A stretch of DNA of 64,000 nucleotides from Streptomyces lydicus (GCF_001729485.1 NZ_CP017157.1:4712001-4776000); one strand, 5' to 3'. Shown: positions 16,873-27,172, counted from the stretch's first letter. Numbers and translations are program-made. Notes: generated by a model not told the origin, from the sequence alone.

Positions 16873-17838
16873 ATGAGCGAAACGATGCACGTCAGCGGCA
16901 CAGTTCAGCCCAAGGCACCGCATCGGACGCGCGTGATCGAAAAGCCCTCCGACACCCCACAGGTCCCCCGCGAATTTGTGCACCGCCCGATTGTTGATGA
17001 CATTCTGGTCACATCTTGGCGCCGACAGGACGGCTCCCACTTCTCAGTGACCGCCCAGTGGCCCGAGGAGCACGGGTACTTCGCCTCCCATGACGGGCGG
17101 CACCACCTCATCCTCACCGGTGAGACCATCCGTCAGGCCGGATTGCTGCTGTCGCACACCGAACTCGGCGTCCCGGTCGGCCACCACTTCATCCTCGGGG
17201 ACCTCATCTGCACCACGTATCCCGAACACCTCGACGCCGGCAGCGGGCCCACCCCCATCTCGATCGACGTCACCTGCAGCAACATGCGGATGCGGGCCGG
17301 CACGCTGGCCGGTGCCCGCTTCGACATGACGCTGCGCGCCGCGGACCGGATCGTGGCCACGGGCCACTCCCACGTCACCGTCGCCTCGCCGGCCGTCTAC
17401 CGTCGGATCCGCGGCGAACGGCTCACCGCCCGTCGGGCCCTCGGCCCCCTGCCGAGCTGCGTGGCGCCCCGGCTGACCGGCAGCGCCAGCGAGCACGACG
17501 TACTGCTCTCCCCCACCGACCGGCCCGACAGCTGGCTGCTGCGCATCGCGCCCGGTCACGCCGCGGTCGTGAACCCGGCCAACGACCACGTCCCGGGCAT
17601 GGTGCTGCTCGACGCGGCACAGCAGGCCGCGCACGCCCTGACCGCGCCCGGCACCTTCGTGCCGTACGCCTTCGGCACCACGTTCCACCGCTACGCCGAG
17701 CACGGCACCCCGTGCCTGATCGAGGCCCGCCGGGTCCCGTCCGCCCTGCCCCGCACCACGACGGTGCAGATCACCGGCTCGCAGGACGGCCACCCGGTGT
17801 TCGTGTCGACGCTGACGGCCCGGGATTCCCGCGGCTGA
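16873..17838 (+). CDS. scbA: AfsA/ScbA-family gamma-butyrolactone synthase
   Basis: The 321-aa AfsA-family enzyme condenses dihydroxyacetone phosphate with a beta-keto acyl chain to start butyrolactone synthesis. The family signature region FVHRPIVDDILVT is at residues about 35-47. Two similar hot-dog-like halves follow: residues about 80-185 and about 215-320. The second half contains VNPANDHVPGMVLLDAAQQA, typical of the A-factor domain. The ATG follows a GGGGGCAG ribosome site. It is divergent from scbR and followed by a reductase gene, together forming a signalling locus. AfsA homologues sometimes serve other roles, so the ligand is not proven. Confidence 0.88.
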   Translation: MSETMHVSGTVQPKAPHRTRVIEKPSDTPQVPREFVHRPIVDDILVTSWRRQDGSHFSVTAQWPEEHGYFASHDGRHHLILTGETIRQAGLLLSHTELGVPVGHHFILGDLICTTYPEHLDAGSGPTPISIDVTCSNMRMRAGTLAGARFDMTLRAADRIVATGHSHVTVASPAVYRRIRGERLTARRALGPLPSCVAPRLTGSASEHDVLLSPTDRPDSWLLRIAPGHAAVVNPANDHVPGMVLLDAAQQAAHALTAPGTFVPYAFGTTFHRYAEHGTPCLIEARRVPSALPRTTTVQITGSQDGHPVFVSTLTARDSRG

Positions 17839-17992
17839 CCGGACACCTGGCCCGCAGCGCCGCAGACCCGGCGCGCCGCACGCGTCACGCGACCCTTCCG
17901 TTGCCTCGGTACGCGCGTGCCGCCCTTCGCACCGCATTCGACAGTCAACGCGGCGACCTGCCGCGACAGTTAACGGAAGGCCGGAAACAATC

Positions 17993-18757
17993 ATGGGTGA
18001 CCTCAACGGAAAGACCGCGCTGGTGACCGGGTCCAGCCGGGGCATCGGCCGGGGCATCGCCCAACGCCTCGCCCGGGACGGCGCGCTGGTCGCCGTCCAC
18101 TACGGGAACAACGACACGGCGGCCAAGGAGACGGCGGAGAACATCAGAGGAGCCGGCGGCCGGGCCTTCATAATCGGCGCCGAACTGGGAGTGCCGGGTG
18201 ACGCCGAGAGCCTCTTCGCCGCCTTCGACGACGGGCTCGCGGCGTGCGGGGCGGAGCCGGGCCTCGACATCCTCGTCAACAACGCCGCCATCAGCCTTCC
18301 GGGGCACATCGACGAGGTGACGCCGGAAGAGTTCGACCGCACCCTCGCGGTCAACACCAAGGCGCCGTTCTTCGTCATCCAGCACGGTCTGCGCCGGATG
18401 CGCGACGGCGGACGCATCATCAACATCTCGTCGGCGGTGACGACCACGGCCTTCCCGTCGACCATCGCGTACGGCGTCTCCAAGGGCGCGGTCGACACCC
18501 TCACCCTCACCCTCGCCAAGGATCTCGGCGCCCGCGGCATCACCGTGAACACCATCGCGCCGGGCTTCGTCGCCACCGACATGAACGCCGCGATGCGGGC
18601 GACGCCGGAGGCCGAGGCCGCGCTGTCCGCCATCTCCGTCTTCAACCGCCTGGGCCGGCCCTCGGACATCGCCGATGTCGCCGCGTTCCTCGCCTCGGAC
18701 GACTCCCGCTGGATCACGGGCCAGCGCTTCGACGTCACCGGCGGCTCGATGCTCTGA
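17993..18757 (+). CDS. Short-chain dehydrogenase/reductase, probable butyrolactone ketoreductase
   Basis: The 254-aa classical SDR has the Rossmann glycine motif TGSSRGIG (residues 12-19), NNAA, the catalytic serine in NISSAV and YGVSK for the Tyr/Lys pair. It ends GQRFDVTGGSML, typical of FabG-like enzymes. It lies 154 bases after the AfsA-type gene on the same strand. BarS1 of S. virginiae, an SDR near the receptor gene, reduces the 6-keto group of the autoregulator. The same role here is an inference from position. A fatty-acid or polyketide ketoreductase remains possible. Confidence 0.88.
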   Translation: MGDLNGKTALVTGSSRGIGRGIAQRLARDGALVAVHYGNNDTAAKETAENIRGAGGRAFIIGAELGVPGDAESLFAAFDDGLAACGAEPGLDILVNNAAISLPGHIDEVTPEEFDRTLAVNTKAPFFVIQHGLRRMRDGGRIINISSAVTTTAFPSTIAYGVSKGAVDTLTLTLAKDLGARGITVNTIAPGFVATDMNAAMRATPEAEAALSAISVFNRLGRPSDIADVAAFLASDDSRWITGQRFDVTGGSML

Positions 18758-18810
18758 GCGCCGCGCGTCCCCGGGCCGCGGGCGCGGGAGTCGTCGTCGG
18801 GCTTCGCGCA

Positions 18811-18913
18811 GACGTCGTAGACCTGGTCGGACGTCGTAGACCTGGTGGGACGTCGTAGACCTGGTCGGACGTCGTAAACCTGGTCGGACGTCGTAGACCT
18901 GGTCGGACGTCGT
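18811..18913. repeat. 19-bp tandem repeat, five copies plus a partial
   Basis: The unit GACGTCGTAGACCTGGTCG is repeated five times in direct orientation from 18811 to 18905, with an eight-base partial unit following. Only two units differ from the others, by one base each (GGTGG at 18846-18848 and a GTAA in the fourth). It lies between two convergent genes, 20 bases from the stop of the oxygenase gene. Near-perfect conservation implies recent expansion or slippage. Confidence 0.95.
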
Positions 18914-18932
18914 CGGGCGCCGGCAAGCGTCC

Positions 18933-19700
18933 TCAGGCGTCGTGGAAGACCAGGCCCAGGGAGTGCCGACGACCGTCGCGAACGGTGCTCACGCCGTGGC
19001 GTACGGCGCCTGCCGACCAGCCCCGTGCAGAGCGCACGGGGCGGTCGCGGGTGGTGAAGACCAGACCGTGGCCCTGGGGCAGGACGGTGGTGGTGCCGCG
19101 GGACTGGGCCCGGGGCCGCTGTTCGACGAGCAGGAACTCCCCGCCCTCGTAATCGGTGCCCTGCTCGTCCAGGCCGATGACGACCTGGAGCGGGAAGACC
19201 CGCTCGCCGAACAGATCACGGTGCAGTGCGTTCCAGTCGCCCGCCCCGTAACGCAGCAGGATCTGCGCGGACTTGGTCTGGCCGGCCGCGTGGCACATCC
19301 GGAGCCACTCCGCCAGCGAGTCCGGCCAGGGGGCCGGCCTGCCGAGCTTGTCCGCCCAGGCCCGGGCGACGGTCAGCAGGTGCGGGTAGAACGCCTCGCG
19401 CAGGGCCCGGACCGGTTCGGGCAGCGGATCTGCGAAGTAGCGGTACTGGCCCGAACCGAAGCGGTGGCGCGCCATGTCTACGGTCGACCGGAAGCGCTCC
19501 GCCTCGTCGTAGCGGGCGATCAGCGCGCGGCAGTCGGCCGGGGTGAGCAGACGCGGGGTCAACGCGCAGCCCACCGCGTCGAGTTCCTCGCCCAGCGCCG
19601 CCCAGTCGGTGGCCGCGACACGTGCCGCGAACGGGGCGGAGCGGCGAGCGGGGCCGGCAGGCGGGTGCGTCCCGGCGCGGTGGTTCGTGGTGGCGGTCAT
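18933..19700 (-). CDS. 2OG-Fe(II) oxygenase-like protein, Oxygenase-NA (PF09859) family
   Basis: The 255-aa protein matches the family annotated as oxygenases acting on damaged DNA. Recognisable blocks are CHAAGQTKSAQILLRYGAGD, LHRDLFGERVFPLQVVIG, YEGGEFLLVEQRPRAQSR and the C-terminal RHGVSTVRDGRR with LGLVFHDA. The HxD of LHRD and the later RHGVS histidine fit the iron-binding facial triad, and an arginine follows. The ATG at 19700 is chosen by a GGGAG ribosome site and the ATGA overlap with the methyltransferase gene. Co-translation with an alkylguanine methyltransferase supports a DNA-repair role. Confidence 0.85.
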   Translation of the reverse strand: MTATTNHRAGTHPPAGPARRSAPFAARVAATDWAALGEELDAVGCALTPRLLTPADCRALIARYDEAERFRSTVDMARHRFGSGQYRYFADPLPEPVRALREAFYPHLLTVARAWADKLGRPAPWPDSLAEWLRMCHAAGQTKSAQILLRYGAGDWNALHRDLFGERVFPLQVVIGLDEQGTDYEGGEFLLVEQRPRAQSRGTTTVLPQGHGLVFTTRDRPVRSARGWSAGAVRHGVSTVRDGRRHSLGLVFHDA

Positions 19701-20224
19701 GACGTGCTCCCGTTCGGTACGACCCCCTCCAGGCCGAGGAGCTGCCGCTTGCGCGCCGGTCCGCCCGCGTAGCCCGAGAGCGCCCCGTTCGCGGCGATCA
19801 CCCGGTGGCAGGGCCGGACGACGAGCAGCGGGTTGGCGCCGATCGCCGTTCCGACCGCACGGACCGCACCGCGCGCCGCCCCGATGTCGGCGGCGATCCG
19901 TCCGTAGGTCGTGGTCGTCCCGTACGGGATCGACTCCAGCGCCTGCCACACGCGCTGCTGGAAGTCGGTGCCCCGGGTGCTCGCGGTGTTCGCGTACTCG
20001 ATGCCGAAGCGGGTCAGCGTTCCGTCGAAGTAGGCCCGGAGCTGGCGGGTGATCTCGGCGAACGCCCTGGGGGCGTGCTGCCAGCCGTCCTGGACGGTGA
20101 CCCCGCCCTTCTGGTCCGGCACGGACAGCGAGACGAGCGCGGTGCCGCCCGGCGCGGTGGCCGACTCCTCGCCCACCAGCAGGAGTTCACCCAGCGGGCT
20201 GTCGAGCGTGGTGTAGAGCGTCAT
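19697..20224 (-). CDS. ogt: Methylated-DNA--[protein]-cysteine S-methyltransferase
   Basis: The 175-aa suicide repair protein removes the methyl group from O6-methylguanine onto its own cysteine. The active-site motif PCHRV is near residue 138, preceded by the helix-turn-helix segment YGRIAADIG and RAVGTAIGANPL. The N-terminal domain begins MTLYTTLDSPLGELLLVG. Length is normal for Ogt-type proteins. It is the first gene of a two-gene operon with the oxygenase, overlapping it by four bases. Confidence 0.93.
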   Translation of the reverse strand: MTLYTTLDSPLGELLLVGEESATAPGGTALVSLSVPDQKGGVTVQDGWQHAPRAFAEITRQLRAYFDGTLTRFGIEYANTASTRGTDFQQRVWQALESIPYGTTTTYGRIAADIGAARGAVRAVGTAIGANPLLVVRPCHRVIAANGALSGYAGGPARKRQLLGLEGVVPNGSTS

Positions 20225-20479
20225 GGTCGTGTTCTTTCCGTGGTGTCGGGGCCCGGTGCCTGCGGGGGTGGGCCGTACCTGCTGCGGTACAGCCGGCGTC
20301 CACTGTCGCGCACCGCCTCTTACCTGGCTTTTCTCGTCCTTCACAGGTCCACTCTGCGGCAGTTCGACGAGCCGCGCTGGCGGAAATCGGACGGGGCGTT
20401 CATGGCCGTGAACACGCGGGACGGGCGGGAGTGCGAGACGGTACGGGTGCAGGTGGCTCGGCGCTGCGGCCACCCGGCG

Positions 20480-20713
20480 TCAGGACGCCGGCGCCGCGAG
20501 CAACACCAGGAACCCCGGCACCGCCAGGGTCTCCCAGCGCATCGCCCTGCGCAGCACGTCCCAGCTCGGGAGCCCGCCTCCCCGACTGCCCCGCGCGGTC
20601 CCCGCGCCGGCGTCGTCGTCGCCGCTGTCGCCGTCGCTCATGCCCGGCCCCCGGTCTCCGGCATCCTGCCCCTCCCACGTGTCCTCCCCCGTCGATCGCT
20701 CGAACCCCTCCAT
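20480..20713 (-). CDS. Small hypothetical protein with a C-terminal hydrophobic helix
   Basis: A 77-aa frame whose first part is acidic and glycine-rich (GDSGDDDAGAGTARGS). It ends in a single hydrophobic segment (LAVPGFLVLLAAPAS). The block SWDVLRRAMRWETLAVPGF looks like a real protein end. The start is uncertain: ATGs at 20713 and 20641 are both possible, and neither has a strong ribosome site. A tail-anchored membrane peptide is the best description; function is unknown. Confidence 0.42.
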   Translation of the reverse strand: MEGFERSTGEDTWEGQDAGDRGPGMSDGDSGDDDAGAGTARGSRGGGLPSWDVLRRAMRWETLAVPGFLVLLAAPAS

Positions 20714-20893
20714 TGATACCTGCTGCCACTGACATCGCGCTCGACGCCCCAGCGAGCAGCCCGTGACACCCTCGCGCCGGGTCCCGTCACCCCTGGGGCA
20801 CCAACCGTTCGTCACCCGGCGCAGGAGGTCCGGGTCTCGTCGGGCCGACGGGATCGGTCCGCCTCGGCACTCCGGGGGGACCGATCGAGCTCC

Positions 20894-21121
20894 TCACGCG
20901 GGTGGCATCGGCCAGTCGTTCAGCGAACCGCCCCGCCACTCGACGAGGCGCGGGTCGTCGAGCCGGATGTCCTCCGCGGGGCCCGCGACTCCCGCGCGGC
21001 GCAGGAATTCGGCCACATCGCCGCGGCCGTGGGCCAACCCGACGATCTGCCCACGCACGGTCACCCGTCGGCCACCCGAGGGGGTCGGCGGGTGCACGAT
21101 GACAGGCGGATGCTCGGTCAT
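20894..21121 (-). CDS. Conserved small hypothetical protein (75 aa)
   Basis: A 75-residue soluble protein beginning MTEHPPVIVHPPTPSGGRRV and ending VEWRGGSLNDWPMPPA. It has third-position GC bias and no hydrophobic segment. Small proteins of this pattern (PPVIVHPP, GGRRVTVRG, a DVAEFLRRAG block) recur in Streptomyces, though I do not know a function. It is divergent from the P450 gene with a gap of about 95 bases. Confidence 0.7.
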   Translation of the reverse strand: MTEHPPVIVHPPTPSGGRRVTVRGQIVGLAHGRGDVAEFLRRAGVAGPAEDIRLDDPRLVEWRGGSLNDWPMPPA

Positions 21122-21215
21122 GCCTCCAGCGTGCGCCGGGCCCCGCGGTCGCGCACGTCGACAGCCGCCACCAGCGCGATCCTAGCGCCCGGCAACCACT
21201 CGCTACGCTGCCCGT

Positions 21216-22424
21216 ATGGCACCCAACCCGCTGGAGTCGGCCGAGTTCTCCAGGGACCCGTACCCGCTGCTCGCCGCCCTGCGGACGCAGGGAGCCGTCC
21301 AACGGATGCCGACCGGTGACGGCCGTACCACATGGGTCGTCACGGGGTGGCCCGAGGCGCGGGCCGCGCTGGCCGACGCGCGGCTGTCGAAGGACACCGC
21401 CCGCTACTTCGCCGACCGGCCGAGCAACCGCCGGCTGGCCCCCGCGGTCGGGCAATCCATGCTCGCCACCGATCCGCCGCGCCACGGAAGACTGCGGAAA
21501 CTGGCGATGGCGGCGTTCACCCCGGCGGCCGTCGCGCGGCTCGCGCCCCGTGTCCGCGCGCTCGCGGAGGAACTCGCCGACGCGCTGGCCGCGCGCGGGT
21601 CCGGGGACCTCATCGAGGAGTTCGCGGTGCCGCTGCCGATCGCGGTGATCAGCGAGCTGCTCGGGGTACCGGAGGCCGAGCGCGCGGCGGTGCGCGCGTG
21701 GTCCAACGACCTGTTCGCCGCGGCGGCCCCGGAGACCGTCGACCGCGCCTCGCACGCGCTCAGCGCCTGCATGACGCGGCTGATCGCGTCCCGGCGCGCG
21801 GCCCCGAGCGACGATGTGCTGAGTGGTCTGATCGCCGCCCGCGACGAGGCCGACCGACTGTCCGAGGCCGAACTGGTGTCGCTGGCCGTGCTGTTGGTCG
21901 TCGCGGGCCACGAGACGACCACCCATCTCATCGGCAACGGCATGCTGGCCCTGCTCAAGGACGACGCGCTGCGCGCCCGGCTGCGGGCCGAGCCCGCGCT
22001 GCTGCCCGCCGCGGTCGAGGAGTTCCTGCGCCACGACGCACCCCTCACCCTCGCGACCTTCCGCTACGCCACCGTGCCGGTCGAGCTGGGCGGGGCGCGC
22101 ATCGCGGCGGGCGAGGTGGTCCTGGTCTCCCCCGCCGCGGCCAATCGCGACCCGGCGCGTTTCGCAGCGCCCGACGAGGTACGGCTGGACCGCCCCGACC
22201 AGGCCGGCCGGCACCTCTCCTTCGGGCACGGCCCGCACCACTGCCTCGGCGCACCGCTGGCCCGTCTGGAGGCCCGGATCGCGTTCGAGGTGCTGCTGAC
22301 ACGTTTCCCCGACATCCGTCCGGCGTCGGTGAGTTGGGACGAGCTGGAGTGGCGGCGGACACGCCTGATGCGGGGGCTGGTGCGCCTCCCGGTACACGTC
22401 GACCGGCGAGCCATTGACCGGTGA
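21216..22424 (+). CDS. Cytochrome P450 (bacterial class I, CYP107-like)
   Basis: The 402-aa haem monooxygenase has an I-helix oxygen-activation motif AGHETTTH, K-helix EEFLR (ExxR) and haem-binding FGHGPHHCLGAPLAR. The length and lack of a membrane anchor are typical of soluble bacterial P450s that draw electrons from ferredoxin. No ferredoxin or reductase gene is adjacent. The substrate cannot be read from sequence. It is followed after 40 bases by an HD-domain gene. Confidence 0.92.
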   Translation: MAPNPLESAEFSRDPYPLLAALRTQGAVQRMPTGDGRTTWVVTGWPEARAALADARLSKDTARYFADRPSNRRLAPAVGQSMLATDPPRHGRLRKLAMAAFTPAAVARLAPRVRALAEELADALAARGSGDLIEEFAVPLPIAVISELLGVPEAERAAVRAWSNDLFAAAAPETVDRASHALSACMTRLIASRRAAPSDDVLSGLIAARDEADRLSEAELVSLAVLLVVAGHETTTHLIGNGMLALLKDDALRARLRAEPALLPAAVEEFLRHDAPLTLATFRYATVPVELGGARIAAGEVVLVSPAAANRDPARFAAPDEVRLDRPDQAGRHLSFGHGPHHCLGAPLARLEARIAFEVLLTRFPDIRPASVSWDELEWRRTRLMRGLVRLPVHVDRRAIDR

Positions 22425-22464
22425 TCCGTCGACCAGTGATCCGGTGTGCGCGACAATCAAGGCC

Positions 22465-23061
22465 ATGACAATGGATGATCTTGTGATGCCGGAAACCCCG
22501 GTCTGTCGCGCCGCGTTGGAGGTGGCGAGCGCCTACTGCTCCCCCGCACTGCTGAACCACTCCGTACGCGCCTACGTCTGGGCGACGGCCTACGCGTCGC
22601 TGCACGACATCGCCTTCGACCCGGAGCTGCTGTACGTGTCAGCGATGCTCCACGACATCGGGCTGGTCAAGGAGTTCGACAGCCACACCGTGCCCTTCGA
22701 GGAGGCGGGTGGCCATGTGGCGTGGGTGTTCGGCGCGGGCGCCGGGTGGCCGGTGGAGCGGCGGGTGCGGGCGTCCGAGGTGATCGTCCGGCACATGTGG
22801 GACGACGTACCGGTGGAAGCGGACCCGGAGGCCCATCTGCTGGTGTTCTCCACGTCGTTGGACATCTCCGGGCGGCGTCCCGACACACTGCCGGCGGACC
22901 TGCGCGCCGAGGTGCTGGAGCGGTATCCGCGGCTCGGCCTCGGCGAGGAGTTCCTCGCCTGCTTCCGGGACCAGGCAGCACGCAAGCCGGACAGCTCCGC
23001 CGCGGGCGCGGTGCGCAGCGGCATCGCCACCCGCATCGGCGCCAATCCGCTGGATGTGTAG
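22465..23061 (+). CDS. HD-domain protein
   Basis: The 198-aa protein has an HD metal-dependent hydrolase fold. It shows LLNHSVRAYVWA (first His), MLHDIGLVKEF (the HD pair) and a later ASEVIVRHMW. The pattern resembles cyanamide hydratase-type and small stand-alone HD proteins rather than signalling phosphodiesterases. The start at the ATG 22465 follows AAGG; an in-frame ATG at 22414 overlaps the P450 and is less likely. The substrate is unknown. Confidence 0.82.
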   Translation: MTMDDLVMPETPVCRAALEVASAYCSPALLNHSVRAYVWATAYASLHDIAFDPELLYVSAMLHDIGLVKEFDSHTVPFEEAGGHVAWVFGAGAGWPVERRVRASEVIVRHMWDDVPVEADPEAHLLVFSTSLDISGRRPDTLPADLRAEVLERYPRLGLGEEFLACFRDQAARKPDSSAAGAVRSGIATRIGANPLDV

Positions 23062-23103
23062 GGGGCTTGGCGTGAAAAACGGGGCCCGGTGGGCCAAGAG
23101 GAA

Positions 23104-23135
23104 GCCCCGGCCAGACGGGGGGAACCGGCCGGGGC
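23104..23135 (+). terminator. Terminator of the HD-domain gene
   Basis: A 9-bp perfect GC stem (23104-23112 with 23127-23135) encloses a 14-base loop. It lies about 43 bases after the stop, flanked by AAG and CTT that could extend the stem around a bulge. Confidence 0.65.
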
Positions 23136-23273
23136 GGCTTGGGGCGGGGCGCGTCAGCGATGCCCCGCACTCCCTTGAACGGTAAACAGCGCATGGCCGT
23201 TCCGTGAAGAGAACGTGATGACCATCACGTCCGCCACCACCACCGCCACCGGGGGCCGTTGACGCGCACGAAA

Positions 23274-23311
23274 CCGGCGTCGCGACCGCAGTGCGGCAGT
23301 CGCGACGCCGG
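23274..23311 (-). terminator. Terminator of the glyoxylate operon
   Basis: A 13-bp perfect inverted repeat (CCGGCGTCGCGAC at 23274-23286 with 23299-23311) encloses a 12-base loop. It lies about 76 bases downstream of the glxR stop. Confidence 0.75.
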
Positions 23312-23386
23312 CCGTACGAGGACGCTCGCGGGGCGCAGCCGCCGGCGTCCTCAGCCTTCGGTGGTGAGACGTGTCCCAGCCGGTTC

Positions 23387-24283
23387 TCAGCTTTCGGTGG
23401 TGTGTCCGGAGAGGCGTTCGACGCCGCGCAGGAGGGCGGAGTGGTCCAGGCCGCCGTCGCCCTGGGCGCGCAGGGCGGCGACGAGGGAGGCGACGAGGGA
23501 GCCGACGGGCAGGGCGGCGCCGACGGTGCGGGCGGCGTCGGTGACGATGCCCATGTCCTTGTGGTGCAGGTCGATGCGGAAGCCGGGCTTGAAGTCGCGG
23601 TTTTTGAAGTTGTCGGTCTTGCGGGCAAGGACGGTGGAGCCGGCCAGGCCGCCGCCCAGGACGTCGAGGGCGGCGGCCAGGTCGACGCCGGACTTCTCCA
23701 GGAAGACCACCGCTTCGGCGCAGGCCTGGATGTTGACGGCGACGATGAGCTGGTTGGCGGCCTTGACGGTCTGGCCGGAGCCGTGCGGGCCGCACAGCAC
23801 GATGGTCTTGCCCAGGGCCTCCAGCACGGGGCGGGCGGCGTCGAAGTCGGCCTGCTGACCGCCGACCATGATCGACAGCACGGCCTCGACGGCGCCGGCC
23901 TCACCACCGGAGACGGGGGCGTCCAGCACGCGGATGCCCTTGTCACCGGCGGCCTTGGCCAGGTCGATGGAGGTCTGCGGGGTGATCGAGGACATGTCGA
24001 TCAGCAGCGCGCCGGATTTGGCGTTGTCCAAGATGCCGTCGGGGCCGTAGGCGATGGCCTCGACCTGCGGGGAGGCCGGGACCATGGTGATCACGATGTC
24101 GGCGTCCCTGACCGCCTCGGCGATCGAGCCGGCCGCGGTGCCGCCGGCCTGCGCCAGCCGCTCCAGCTTGTCGGCCTCCAGGGTGTAGCCGGTCACGGCG
24201 TAGCCGGCCTTGATCAGGTTCTCGGCCATGGGCGAGCCCATGATGCCCAGACCGATCCACGCAATCTTGGGAAGGGTGCTCAT
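23387..24283 (-). CDS. glxR: 2-hydroxy-3-oxopropionate (tartronate semialdehyde) reductase
   Basis: This NAD(P)-dependent enzyme reduces tartronate semialdehyde to D-glycerate, the step after glyoxylate carboligase. The 298-aa beta-hydroxyacid dehydrogenase has the dinucleotide motif GLGIMGSPMAENL (residues about 12-24). The substrate loop DAPVSGGEAGA and the catalytic-lysine helix VKAANQLIVAVN are also present. It follows hyi after 95 bases and shares strand with gcl, forming a glyoxylate utilisation set for purine/allantoin or glycolate carbon. Confidence 0.93.
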   Translation of the reverse strand: MSTLPKIAWIGLGIMGSPMAENLIKAGYAVTGYTLEADKLERLAQAGGTAAGSIAEAVRDADIVITMVPASPQVEAIAYGPDGILDNAKSGALLIDMSSITPQTSIDLAKAAGDKGIRVLDAPVSGGEAGAVEAVLSIMVGGQQADFDAARPVLEALGKTIVLCGPHGSGQTVKAANQLIVAVNIQACAEAVVFLEKSGVDLAAALDVLGGGLAGSTVLARKTDNFKNRDFKPGFRIDLHHKDMGIVTDAARTVGAALPVGSLVASLVAALRAQGDGGLDHSALLRGVERLSGHTTES

Positions 24284-24378
24284 CAGATGCCTTTCGAAAA
24301 ACGTGCTGGTCAAAAACGCGCGACACGCGCTGGTCAAAACACACGACGCGCAAGCGCGCAGAAGCGCTGGTTCGCCGG

Positions 24379-25218
24379 TTACTTGGCGGCGCGCCGGTCG
24401 GCGGGCAGCCAGGTGAAGGCGTCGGCGCTGGGCGCGTCGCCCGGCTTGTACTCCAGGCCGATGAAGCCGTCGTAGCCGGCCTTGGCCAGCCGCGTGAGCA
24501 GGGCGTCGAAGTCCAGCTGCCCGGTGCCGGGGGCGCCGCGGCCGGGGTTGTCCGCGATCTGCACATGGGCGGTCTTGCCGGTGTAGCGGTCGATGACCTC
24601 CTCCAGGTCCTCGCCGTTCATCGACAGGTGGTACAGATCCATCAGGAAGCGGGCGTTGTCCAGCCCGGTCGCCGCATTCACCGCGTCGACGACCTCGATC
24701 GCCCTGGGCGCCGAGACGATCGGGCAGGCCGGCGACTCCGGGGCGTTGAGCGCCTCGATCAGCAACGTGCCCTCGACCTCGGCCACCGCACGCGCGGCGA
24801 AGGCCAGGTTCTCCAACGCCAGCCGGTCCTGCTCCTCGCCCGAGACACCCTCGACGCGGTTGCCGTACAGGGCGTTGAAGCTCGTGCACCCCAGCGAACG
24901 GGCGAACTCCACCGCCACCGGCACATTCGCACGAAACCGCTCCGACTCCTCCCCCGGAATCGACAACGCCCCCCGATCCGGACCCGGCAACCGCCCCGCG
25001 TAGAAGTTCAACCCCACCAACCGCGTCCCGGCATCCTCCAACGCCGCCCGCAGCGCCGCCAGCTCCGACCGCTCCGGCACCGGGGCATCCACCCACGGCC
25101 ACCACAACTCCACCGCCGTGAACCCCGCCGCCCGCGCGGCCGCCGGCCGCTCCAGCAACGCAAGCTCGGTGAACAGGATCGACAGATTGACGTTGAAGCG
25201 CGTGTCCGGGAAACCCAT
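24379..25218 (-). CDS. hyi: Hydroxypyruvate isomerase
   Basis: Hyi interconverts hydroxypyruvate and tartronate semialdehyde. The 279-aa TIM-barrel protein of the xylose isomerase-like family starts FNVNLSILFTELALLER after a short leader. It carries metal-site residues in LLIEALN, MDLYHLSMNGED and AHVQIADNPGR, and ends GYDGFIGLEYKP. The neighbours gcl and glxR confirm the assignment. An operator-like palindrome lies just upstream of its ribosome site. Confidence 0.92.
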   Translation of the reverse strand: MGFPDTRFNVNLSILFTELALLERPAAARAAGFTAVELWWPWVDAPVPERSELAALRAALEDAGTRLVGLNFYAGRLPGPDRGALSIPGEESERFRANVPVAVEFARSLGCTSFNALYGNRVEGVSGEEQDRLALENLAFAARAVAEVEGTLLIEALNAPESPACPIVSAPRAIEVVDAVNAATGLDNARFLMDLYHLSMNGEDLEEVIDRYTGKTAHVQIADNPGRGAPGTGQLDFDALLTRLAKAGYDGFIGLEYKPGDAPSADAFTWLPADRRAAK

Positions 25219-25232
25219 AAGAGCGGCGCTCC

Positions 25233-25247
25233 TTCCGGATAGTGGAT
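25233..25247. promoter_or_regulatory. Candidate operator upstream of hyi
   Basis: TTCCGGATAGTGGAT, 15-29 bases before the hyi start, shares the TTCCGNATNNTGGAW pattern with a site before gcl. Its closeness to the ribosome site suggests repression. The regulator is not in the window; an IclR-family protein such as AllR is an inference. Confidence 0.4.
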
Positions 25248-25330
25248 TTCAATTTCTGTTCTACGAGATGGTGGCGAGGCCGGGCGCGCGGGTCAAGGCG
25301 CCCGGCTCACCATCCGGATCGGATCCGGCG

Positions 25331-27112
<1,782 letters not shown>

Positions 27113-27172
27113 CGAGTACTCCTGCGTCGACCTGTCACGGGCAAGCTCCAGCGGAGGGCCGGAGGCTCTAAA

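Larger units (their letters stand above)
23062..23386. other. Convergent intergenic region with two hairpins
   Basis: This gap of 325 bases separates the HD gene from glxR. It holds the two terminators listed separately and no credible gene. A 14-codon frame at 23218-23262 (MTITSATTTATGGR) is rejected below. Confidence 0.5.

Noticed and set aside
18735..18926. 63-codon minus-strand frame across the tandem repeat
   Set aside because: The 19-base unit cannot keep one frame across copies and the product is a shadow; no ribosome site.
23218..23262. 14-residue frame MTITSATTTATGGR, like a threonine attenuator leader, followed by a hairpin
   Set aside because: The next genes on that strand are antisense to glxR, so there is nothing downstream to attenuate. 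The hairpin is better explained as the terminator of the minus-strand operon.
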